Source of the DNA: Chloroflexota bacterium
Lineage (GTDB): Bacteria; Chloroflexota; UBA5177; JANWHV01
Assembly (NCBI GenBank): GCA_025450375.1
Contig: JANWHO010000043.1
Location: forward strand, 1-8,526
DNA: 8,526 nucleotides
Direction of reading: 5' to 3'
In this document: piece by piece, positions 1 to 5,053 of the stretch
Position numbering within the stretch: the first letter of the stretch is position 1
How the letters are laid out: each line of letters begins with the position of its first letter
The notes under the pieces: model-generated
What the model saw: the letters and a program-made list of their open reading frames with translations, nothing else
Told to the model about the DNA's origin: nothing
Databases searched by the model: none
Translations under genes and position numbers: made by a program

Positions 1-66
1 CATGTCGCACTTTAGCGGGTTTCGTTGGGCCGGCCCGAGGGGCGCACCGACGTTTTGTGATCCACG

Positions 67-174
67 TTGTAGCACCGCCATGGACGGCACGGTCGCCTGG
101 GAAGGGCCGACCCGCCACAATTCTTCGGAGCGCCTGGTTTGGTGGTCATGGAGCCAGCGCGGCTCCCGCTACAA
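67..174. repeat. REP-doublet (REPIN)-like inverted repeat
   Basis: The heptamer TTGTAGC at 67-73 is matched by its exact reverse complement GCTACAA at 168-174. Each copy reads inward into a small hairpin. The left one is ACC-GCC / GGC-(AC)-GGT around 74-89. The right one, on the minus strand, is a perfect GGAGCC / GGCTCC stem (150-155 with 161-166) with a 5-nt loop. GTAG followed directly by an imperfect palindrome is the architecture of REP sequences mobilised by RAYT (TnpA-REP) transposases, and two inverted copies about 100 bp apart would be a REPIN. The layout is seen directly; membership of a genomic REP family is inference, since only one doublet is visible and no RAYT gene is in the window. 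Confidence 0.4.
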
Positions 175-242
175 AACCCTGGTACGCCCATAAGTGACTT
201 TAGGTATAGTACGACTTGCGCCGCGCGTATATACTAGAGCCA

Positions 243-302
243 AGCCCTGCAAGCGACTTAGACCACACCCACAGCACTCCGCTTGTCCCCACTTGCAGGG
301 CT
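243..302. repeat. 11-bp perfect inverted repeat, long loop
   Basis: AGCCCTGCAAG at 243-253 and CTTGCAGGGCT at 292-302 are perfect reverse complements separated by 38 nt. The repeat lies just past the stop codon of the last gene of the minus-strand operon, so it would be in the 3' end of that transcript. No U-tract follows on either strand, so it is not a canonical intrinsic terminator. It could slow or protect the transcript end, or be a remnant repeat or binding site. The acceptor-stem-like look suggested a tRNA, but 60 nt is too short and no T-arm or anticodon arm is present. Confidence 0.5.
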
Positions 303-333
303 CCGTTGTGCCCGATCACCCTCGGGCCGAGCC
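299..333 (-). terminator. Hairpin enclosing the operon's last stop codon (possible terminator)
   Basis: On the minus strand GCCCGA (327-322) pairs with TCGGGC (315-310). The 6-nt loop between them contains the TGA stop of the upstream kinase gene (318-316). An outer pairing GGCTC (333-329) with GAGCC (303-299) extends the stem across a bulge. The structure is GC-rich and placed where a terminator would be, but it lacks a following run of U, so termination would need Rho or a non-canonical mechanism. Its function as a terminator is inference. Confidence 0.3.
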
Positions 334-2196
334 GTCGCCTCGTCCAACTCCCGCGGCGGGCGGAGTAAACAGCAGGGTAAAGCTGGCTCCTCCGTCACCA
401 CCCCAATCTACCTGTCCCCGCAGATCGGCCTCGACCAGGGTGCGGACAATGGAAAGACCAAGGCCCTTATTCTTGCCCAGGGAGAAGTCCGGCGGTAAGC
501 CGTTCCCGTCGTCGGCCACGGTGACCCACACTTGCGAGGCCTGTCTGCCAAACAGTACGCGCACCGTTCCCTGGTCTTTGCCGCGGAGGCCATGCCGCAC
601 CGCGTTGGTCAACAATTCATTGAGGAGGATAGCCAGGGTCGTGGCTTCTCGGGTTTCCAGCTCGATCACCTCGCCCTCGGCCAGAAACCGAATCGCCGTC
701 TTCCCTTGAAGGGTTGGTTGGAGCAGTTCGATCACCTTTTTCGCCACCGCTTCGATCGTGGTGACCCCAATCGCCTCGCGCGACAGCAGATCGTGGGCCG
801 CCGCGATACTCCGCACCCGGTTATAGCTTTCCCGCAAGGTATTGCTTGCCTCGTCGGATTTGCAGTGGCGGAGGGCCAACGACAGGAGCGAGGCCACGGT
901 CTGCAGGTTATTCTTCACCCGGTGGTGCAACTCGGCCAACAAGACTGACTTCGATTCCAGATTCCGCCGAGTTGCCTGGTGCAATTGCGCGTTCTCGATC
1001 GCCAGGGCGGCGACGCTGGCAAAATCATTGAGGATGTCACAGGTTTCACCATCAAAGCTCTGTCCCGGCTTCCCCACCACGACCAACGCTCCCAGCGTCG
1101 ATCCCTGGCCGCGGAGAGGCACGCACACGAGGGCCCTGGCCGTTTCCGGAGTGGCGTCGGGGAGTGTATCGGTACGCTGCGCGCGTTGCTGCATGGCGGA
1201 AAGAGCAATCCGCTGGATCAGTTCATGGTGCTCGGGATTAACGACTCCCTGGGTGGCCTCAATCCTTAGATGGTGTTGCTGTCCCTTCCGGGCGAGAATG
1301 GCGCTCCCATCGCACTGGCAGAGGATGAGCGCCTGCGCGGCGATCGTATCCAGCACCCGGCGCAGCTCGAGGCTACCGGCCACCGCCACCACGATCTGGT
1401 GGAGGGTGGTGAGGGCCGCCACTTTCTGGTGGAGGCGGGCATCGGTCTGGCCGTAGGAGCGGGCATTTTCGATGGACAGCGCCAGTTGTCCCGCCACCAT
1501 TTCAAGAAAGGTGATTTCGTCGGCGGTAAATTCTCGGCACTCGCGGGTTTGAACGCTGATCACCCCGAGGATTGCCTCGCCGCCGGTCGCCATGATCGGC
1601 ACCGCCAGAATCGAATGGTAGGGATCTTCATTGGTCTCGGGCAGGTATTTGGCCCGTATGTCGCACCAGATGTCGGACACGTTCGTGGTTTGGCAGTGCT
1701 GCGCGGCCCAGCCGATCAACCCCTCGCCCAGCGATAGCCGAGCCGCGCCCACCGCTGACGGGCTGAGGCCGTAGGTGGCCCCCAGAAGTAAGGTGTTCGT
1801 ACCCTGTAGCAGATAGATTGAGCACACGGCGACGCCCATGACATCGGCCACCGCGTCCACGACCTTGGTCAACACCGTCCGCTCATCCAGACTACTGGTC
1901 GCGACCGTGTTTACCCGCTGCAAGGCGGTAATTTCGGCCCGCCGGCGGTGGAGTTCCAGGCGCAGACGGGCAAGCTCATGCTGGTCATGTTGCTCGCGAG
2001 CCCGGAGATAGCCGGTGGCCAGGGCCGAGGCGGCCTGCCCGGCGCCGGGCGTTTCGGGGAGCGCCGCCAGCAAGGCGGGGAGCGGCATGCCTGCCGCGTT
2101 GTAGTGGGCGCCAAGGGCTTCCAGGTAGCCCGCGTCGTCACCGGCCACCGCCAGGGCGCCGGCCAGGGTCTCCAGGGTGGGATCCGTCTCGATCAT
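316..2196 (-). CDS. Soluble double-GAF sensor histidine kinase, HisKA_2 (PdtaS-like) family
   Basis: A 626-residue cytoplasmic sensor kinase that should autophosphorylate on histidine and pass the phosphate to a response regulator. From N to C: a helical region of about 100 residues that I do not recognise, with a charged coiled-coil-like part at about 63-95; GAF domain 1 (about 105-245, with SILAVPI near 195-201); a linker helix; GAF domain 2 (about 277-403); the HisKA_2 box ELHHRVKNNLQ at 422-432, His425 being the likely phosphoacceptor; then the ATPase with N-box NELLTNAVRHG (526-536), G1 DDGNG (562-566) and G2 GLGLSIVRTLV (578-588). No transmembrane segment is visible, so its signal should be an intracellular ligand, redox change or partner. 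The start was chosen because GAGGAA sits 2 nt before this ATG; the frame stays open upstream, but that stretch lies inside the preceding gene. It begins 23 nt after the response regulator stop, hence same operon. Confidence 0.9.
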   Translation of the reverse strand: MIETDPTLETLAGALAVAGDDAGYLEALGAHYNAAGMPLPALLAALPETPGAGQAASALATGYLRAREQHDQHELARLRLELHRRRAEITALQRVNTVATSSLDERTVLTKVVDAVADVMGVAVCSIYLLQGTNTLLLGATYGLSPSAVGAARLSLGEGLIGWAAQHCQTTNVSDIWCDIRAKYLPETNEDPYHSILAVPIMATGGEAILGVISVQTRECREFTADEITFLEMVAGQLALSIENARSYGQTDARLHQKVAALTTLHQIVVAVAGSLELRRVLDTIAAQALILCQCDGSAILARKGQQHHLRIEATQGVVNPEHHELIQRIALSAMQQRAQRTDTLPDATPETARALVCVPLRGQGSTLGALVVVGKPGQSFDGETCDILNDFASVAALAIENAQLHQATRRNLESKSVLLAELHHRVKNNLQTVASLLSLALRHCKSDEASNTLRESYNRVRSIAAAHDLLSREAIGVTTIEAVAKKVIELLQPTLQGKTAIRFLAEGEVIELETREATTLAILLNELLTNAVRHGLRGKDQGTVRVLFGRQASQVWVTVADDGNGLPPDFSLGKNKGLGLSIVRTLVEADLRGQVDWGGDGGASFTLLFTPPAAGVGRGDGSARG

Positions 2197-2198
2197 GC

Positions 2199-2204
2199 TT
2201 CCTC
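2199..2204 (-). promoter_or_regulatory. Ribosome binding site fixing the start of the double-GAF kinase
   Basis: GAGGAA on the minus strand lies 2 nt before the ATG at 2196. This is close, but it is the only purine-rich match, and it supports this start over the longer upstream frame that would run back into the response regulator gene. Confidence 0.6.
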
Positions 2205-2219
2205 GCGCGCGGGCGGCTC

Positions 2220-2864
2220 CTAGATTAGCCCCTCCTTGGTCGCCACGTACAAGGCGGAGACGCGATTGGTCGCGCCCAACTTGTCCATGATCTTCTGGAG
2301 CTGATCCTTGATCGTGCCCTCGCTGACATACAATTGAGTGGCAATCTGGCGATTGGTGCATCCTTCCGCCATCAACTTCAGGATACTCACTTCTCGCTCG
2401 TTCAGTACCACGCGATTGCGGTCGCCCTCGCGTTTGAGTCGTTCCACCACCACCGTATGCGCCTTCCGGTCCAGGAATGCCTCGCCCCGAGCGACCCCGC
2501 GGATGGACTCCTTCAAGTCCGTGCGTTCGACATCCTTCACCACGTAGCCGGTGGCGCCCGCCTGGATGCAGCGGTTGATCGTTTCGCTATCCAGGAAGGC
2601 GGTGAGGATGATCACCCGCGTGCCGGCGAATCGGGTGGTGATGGTTCGGCATACCTCAATGCCGTCGATCCCCGGCATCCGCATATCGAGCAGTACAATC
2701 GTGGGTTTGAGCCGCTCGACCGCGTCCAGGGCCGACACTCCATCCACTGCCTCCCCAACCACCTCGAAGTCCGGTTCCTGGCTAAGAATCGTGATCAGAC
2801 CCTCGCGAACAATCGCGTGGTCGTCCACCACGAGAATGCGGATTGCCGGGGTCGCGTCCATCAT
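2220..2864 (-). CDS. NarL/FixJ-family response regulator, LuxR-type DNA-binding output
   Basis: A 214-residue two-domain transcription regulator. The receiver domain (about 8-125) keeps its active-site residues: acidic pair Asp14-Asp15, phosphoacceptor Asp60 in LLDMRMPG, Thr88 and Lys110 (YVVKD). A linker leads to a GerE/LuxR helix-turn-helix (about 152-214) starting LNEREVSILKLMAEG, with SEGTIK before the recognition helix. Phosphorylation should promote dimerisation and binding to promoter DNA. The usual Asn-His of the recognition helix (GTVKNH) is here Asp-Gln (D187-Q188), so its site may be atypical. The start overlaps the stop of the upstream kinase as ATGA (4 nt), implying translational coupling; a strong GGAGGAG lies 4 nt upstream. 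A second Met follows directly and could also be used. It is the natural partner of the upstream HisKA_3 kinase and the only receiver in the operon. Confidence 0.95.
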   Translation of the reverse strand: MMDATPAIRILVVDDHAIVREGLITILSQEPDFEVVGEAVDGVSALDAVERLKPTIVLLDMRMPGIDGIEVCRTITTRFAGTRVIILTAFLDSETINRCIQAGATGYVVKDVERTDLKESIRGVARGEAFLDRKAHTVVVERLKREGDRNRVVLNEREVSILKLMAEGCTNRQIATQLYVSEGTIKDQLQKIMDKLGATNRVSALYVATKEGLI

Positions 2865-4690
2865 GCATCTCCTCCGGGCCGGGTCCGGGCGGGGAGGGTT
2901 GCCCGCACCAGGGTTCCCCCTTCCTCGCCATTCATCACTTCAAATCGCCCATCCAGGTCTTCTATTTGACGCGCGACCGTTCGCAGGCCAAAATGCCCCC
3001 CATCCTCGGCATCATTCACGACCAGCCCAGCCGGCAGGCCCACGCCATCGTCTTGCACCACCACCGTCACCTGATCCGCCCCAAAGATGATGCGCGCCGC
3101 GACATGACTGGCCCGTGCGTGCTTGTAGGCGTTCATCAGGCTCTCCCGCACTACCCGATGCAAGGCGTTCTGGCGAAGCAGTGCCAGATCGGGCGGCTGG
3201 CCCACGGTGCTGAACGAGACGGGAAGGTGATACTGTTCCACGAAGGAGCCAACCAGAGTCTCCAGGGCCGGGACAAGTCCAACCTCGGAGAGTGTGGAGG
3301 ACAGGGTATAAATAGCGCCGCGCAACTCACCGCCGGCCCGCGCGGTGAGTCTGCGTACATCCATCAACTTGTGCGTCAACTCCGGATCATGCCGGCTCCG
3401 CTGTAAACACCACTCGGTGCCCAGGCCGGCGCTGAACAGCATTTGCAGAACCGTATCGTGCAACTCGCGGGCAATCCGATTCTTTTCCTCGAGGACCAGG
3501 CTGCGCTGGGCCGCCATCCGCAGCAGGGCTTTTTCCACCCAGGTGCCCAATTCCTGGCAGGCCACATTCAGGCTCTGGGTGGGCGGGAGACCGCCTTCCT
3601 GGGCATCCGGCGTCACGATGAGCGCCTGCAGCACCGCCATCGGTTGACCCTGGACCAAAATGGGTATGCTCACCCTGCACACCGCTTCCTCGCCCTCGAA
3701 AGGGATGTCGGCCGCCACCACCCCGCGGGTTTGCGCCGCCTGCCGCGCCTCGGCGACGCAGCCCCTTGGATGATCGCCCCTGATCAGATGCGCCTGGCGG
3801 ACGAACAGGAGATCCAGGGATTCGGCGGCGGCATCGTACCGGAAGGCATGACCTCCGAGGAGCGTCATGGAGGAGAGGATGAGTTCCAGGCCCGATTCGA
3901 GCAAGCGATCCGGATCGGTATCCTGGGTGGCGGTTTGACTCAAACCGTAAATGGTCGCCAACTCGGTATTCCGCAGGAGCACTGCCCGGTAGAGGTGAGC
4001 GTTGTCGGCGGCGATGGCCGCCATCTTCCGCTCGGCCTGGCTGAGTTGGCTTACCCCATAGGTAAGGGCAAACATCGCCACCACGGCACTGCTCAGGTTG
4101 GTAACCTGCAGCGAGTGGTGGTTGGAGGCCAGGATGGAAAAGAACTGCAAGATGGAGACCAGGGTGGTGATCCCAAAAGAGCGGCTGAGGCTGTAGCGGG
4201 TTGCCGACAGCAGGATCACGCTAAAAAGCAGTACCTGCGTATAACCAGGCTTGTTCACGGTGACAAAGAGCACGCCAACCGCGGTGCTCACGTCCACGGC
4301 GGTCAGGACGGCGACCCGCGCGGCTCCATTGCGGGATAAGGGGACGCAGGCATAGCGGGCCAGCACCAGGTAGCCTAGAGGATGAAGAATCAGTATCCCC
4401 AGCACCAATAGGCCGCTGGATAAGCCCAGTCCTGGTCCCAACGTGGCGGGCAATAAAGCTCCCGAGGCGACCAGAGCCATGACCAACCAGTGCAGGGCGA
4501 CGATGCGCCATTCAATCCGCGATTGCGCCTGGAGCAGGACCCGGAGCCGTGATTGGTCGAGCCGGACGCGAAGCCGCGACAGCGCGTCCCGCGCCCGCCA
4601 GGATCCCGGATAGGCCGGCGCCTCGCCGCTCGCCCGAGACAGCCCGGATACGCTACTCGCGCCATGCTCAAGCCGTGCCCTTATGGCCAT
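2861..4690 (-). CDS. Membrane sensor histidine kinase, HisKA_3 (NarX/DegS/LiaS type)
   Basis: A 609-residue inner-membrane sensor kinase. An arginine-rich N-terminal cytoplasmic stretch (1-60) is followed by about six hydrophobic segments (roughly 63-85, 90-112, 124-144, 151-166, 172-189, 198-213) joined by very short loops, so it senses within or near the membrane rather than through a large outer domain. A helical linker (about 215-250) leads to a GAF-like domain (about 255-390). The HisKA_3 dimerisation box follows, EEKNRIARELHDTVLQ at 401-416, with His411 the expected phosphoacceptor. The ATPase has N-box RESLMNAYKHA (515-525), G1 DDGVG (547-551) and G2 HFGLRTVARQ (566-575). AAGGA lies 6 nt before the ATG. 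It is the first gene of the operon, overlaps the response regulator gene by 4 nt, and is the natural cognate kinase of that NarL-type protein. The stimulus cannot be read from sequence. Confidence 0.93.
   Translation of the reverse strand: MAIRARLEHGASSVSGLSRASGEAPAYPGSWRARDALSRLRVRLDQSRLRVLLQAQSRIEWRIVALHWLVMALVASGALLPATLGPGLGLSSGLLVLGILILHPLGYLVLARYACVPLSRNGAARVAVLTAVDVSTAVGVLFVTVNKPGYTQVLLFSVILLSATRYSLSRSFGITTLVSILQFFSILASNHHSLQVTNLSSAVVAMFALTYGVSQLSQAERKMAAIAADNAHLYRAVLLRNTELATIYGLSQTATQDTDPDRLLESGLELILSSMTLLGGHAFRYDAAAESLDLLFVRQAHLIRGDHPRGCVAEARQAAQTRGVVAADIPFEGEEAVCRVSIPILVQGQPMAVLQALIVTPDAQEGGLPPTQSLNVACQELGTWVEKALLRMAAQRSLVLEEKNRIARELHDTVLQMLFSAGLGTEWCLQRSRHDPELTHKLMDVRRLTARAGGELRGAIYTLSSTLSEVGLVPALETLVGSFVEQYHLPVSFSTVGQPPDLALLRQNALHRVVRESLMNAYKHARASHVAARIIFGADQVTVVVQDDGVGLPAGLVVNDAEDGGHFGLRTVARQIEDLDGRFEVMNGEEGGTLVRATLPARTRPGGDA
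2869..2875 (-). promoter_or_regulatory. Strong ribosome binding site of the response regulator
   Basis: GGAGGAG on the minus strand lies 4 nt before the first ATG of the response regulator (2864), inside the end of the upstream kinase gene. With the ATGA stop-start overlap it suggests coupled but independently efficient initiation, which would allow more regulator than kinase to be made. Confidence 0.75.
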
Positions 4691-4770
4691 TACCTATCCT
4701 TTGACCGACCAGCGATTCCCCGGTGTCCACCCTTCACAGGCTAGCATCGGGGCGACCGCTAATCAATGGG

Positions 4771-4799
4771 ATATTACGCTTAGCGTGGCGTGAGGCCAA
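4771..4799 (-). promoter_or_regulatory. Candidate sigma70-type promoter of the kinase-regulator operon
   Basis: On the minus strand TTGGCC (4799-4794) and TAATAT (4776-4771) are separated by exactly 17 nt, each matching the consensus at 4 of 6 positions. The predicted start near 4764 would give a leader of about 75 nt before the ATG at 4690. The match is modest but well placed in an AT-richer patch, and direct repeats lie just upstream of the -35 box, where an activator would bind. Confidence 0.45.
4776..4786. promoter_or_regulatory. Palindrome inside the operon promoter, possible operator
   Basis: ACGCT-T-AGCGT is a perfect inverted repeat with a 1-nt centre. It lies in the spacer between the -35 and -10 boxes of the candidate kinase-operon promoter. 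CGCTAA at 4757-4762, near the predicted transcription start, is the inverted match of TTAGCG at 4780-4785 and could be a second half-site. A repressor bound here would block polymerase. Operator function is inference from position only. Confidence 0.3.
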
Positions 4800-4806
4800 G
4801 TAGCAG

Positions 4807-4835
4807 TTGCCGGCATACGTTTGCGGGCATACATT
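4807..4835 (+). promoter_or_regulatory. Weak candidate promoter for recO-glyQS
   Basis: TTGCCG (4807-4812) and TACATT (4830-4835) are 17 nt apart on the plus strand, each 4 of 6 to consensus. If used, transcription would start near 4842 and the recO messenger would carry a leader of about 210 nt containing all three hairpins. It overlaps the tandem repeats at 4812-4837, so a protein bound there could activate the divergent kinase promoter while blocking this one. A promoter nearer recO is possible; TACACT at 5011-5016 could be a -10 box but has no good -35. Confidence 0.25.
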
Positions 4836-4837
4836 TG
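4812..4837. repeat. Two-copy tandem direct repeat, likely regulator site
   Basis: GGCATACGTTTG (4812-4823) and GGCATACATTTG (4826-4837) match at 11 of 12 positions with a 14-nt period. Relative to the kinase-operon promoter they lie 13-38 nt upstream of its -35 box. This is a classical activator position, and the period suits two protomers on nearly adjacent helical turns. The sequence does not match the NarL heptamer. Which protein binds is unknown; the operon's own regulator is the obvious candidate. Confidence 0.5.
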
Positions 4838-4872
4838 AATTAGGCTTGAAGTTTCCCAACCACGGGCCTTCA

Positions 4873-4977
4873 ACCGACGCAGGTCGGTCTCTGGAGCCTC
4901 GCAACTCGCTGCCGCCGGTTCCACCAAGCCGCGGCAGCCTCCAGGCGGAGGGCCGTGCCGCCCAGAGCGCGGCCCTC
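4873..4977. other. Cluster of three consecutive GC-rich hairpins
   Basis: Hairpin A: ACCGAC/GTCGGT (4873-4878, 4883-4888) with a GCAG loop. Hairpin B: CTGGAG/CTCCAG (4891-4896, 4939-4944) enclosing GCTGCCGC/GCGGCAGC (4908-4915, 4931-4938) and an inner GGTT/AA-CC stem; an 11-nt bulge lies on the 5' side. Hairpin C: GAGGGCCG/CGGCCCTC (4948-4955, 4970-4977) with a 14-nt loop. They abut one another over 105 nt. No U-tract follows on either strand, so these are not simple intrinsic terminators. It could be a structured recO leader, a small RNA, or a repeat-derived element; the strand is unknown. Confidence 0.45.
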
Positions 4978-5019
4978 TCCCGCGCCGCGACCCCGCCGTG
5001 ACGGCCATGGTACACTGAG

Positions 5020-5031
5020 GTATGTTCATAC
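5020..5031. promoter_or_regulatory. Short palindrome upstream of recO
   Basis: GTATG-TT-CATAC is a perfect 5-bp inverted repeat with a 2-nt centre, 22 nt before the recO start. It contains TATGTTC, half of a Gram-positive-type LexA box (GAAC-N4-GTTC), but the half-sites are in the wrong order, so it is not a standard SOS box. Its CATAC core also occurs in the direct repeats at 4812-4837. It may be an operator or a weak stem near the ribosome-binding region. Confidence 0.3.
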
Positions 5032-5053
5032 ATGCCCCTGGGACGTGCCGCCC

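Larger units (their letters stand above)
1..315. other. Intergenic stretch without a credible gene
   Basis: No open frame here has a ribosome binding site or a recognisable protein motif. The short frames translate into low-information Arg/Pro/Ser-rich strings typical of non-coding GC-rich DNA. The stretch lies downstream of the minus-strand signalling operon that ends at 316. It carries a REP-doublet-like inverted repeat (67-174), an 11-bp inverted repeat (243-302) and a hairpin at the operon end, described separately. No tRNA, rRNA or common small RNA signature was found. A locally AT-rich patch at 190-235 (TATAGT, TATATACT) could hold a promoter, but I cannot pair it with a convincing -35 box on either strand. 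Confidence 0.6.
4691..5053. other. Divergent intergenic regulatory region
   Basis: 363 nt separate the start of the minus-strand signalling operon from the plus-strand recO start. I see no gene in it. It contains a candidate promoter for the kinase operon (4771-4799), a palindrome between its boxes, a 12-bp tandem direct repeat (4812-4837), a weak recO-side promoter candidate (4807-4835), three consecutive hairpins (4873-4977) and a short palindrome upstream of recO (5020-5031). The side nearest the kinase is markedly richer in AT than the recO side, as expected for a promoter-bearing stretch in a GC-rich genome. Confidence 0.6.

Noticed and set aside
2..193. A 63-codon plus-strand frame and an antisense minus-strand frame at the left edge
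   Set aside because: Neither has a ribosome binding site or recognisable residues, and both cross the REPIN-like inverted repeat.
243..302. A tRNA suggested by the acceptor-stem-like inverted repeat
   Set aside because: Only 60 nt long; no T-loop, D-loop or anticodon arm can be drawn.
2197..2361. A 55-codon N-terminal extension of the double-GAF kinase gene
   Set aside because: The frame is open back to 2361, but this stretch lies within the response regulator gene, reads as low-complexity shadow sequence and lacks a ribosome binding site. GAGGAA before the ATG at 2196 supports the shorter protein.
3443..4339. A 298-codon plus-strand frame opposite the membrane kinase
   Set aside because: Antisense to a well-supported kinase; the translation is Gly/His/Gln-rich with no domain, as expected from the complement of a high-GC gene.
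4724..4739. AGGGTGGACACCGG on the minus strand in the kinase leader, resembling the T-box core
   Set aside because: It has extra bases relative to AGGGUGGNACCGCG, there is no Stem I, and the downstream gene is a sensor kinase rather than an amino-acid gene.
4908..4938. T-box-like GGTGGAACCG on the minus strand, next to a glycyl-tRNA synthetase locus
   Set aside because: The TGGA could pair with a tRNA-Gly UCCA end, but the match is on the strand leading to the kinase operon, not to glyQS. It sits inside a perfect stem-loop rather than an antiterminator bulge, and no Stem I with a specifier loop or terminator was found.
4873..4977. SRP RNA (4.5S) as an explanation for the hairpin cluster
   Set aside because: The conserved SRP apical-loop signature (GGAAGGAAGCAGC-like) is absent on both strands.
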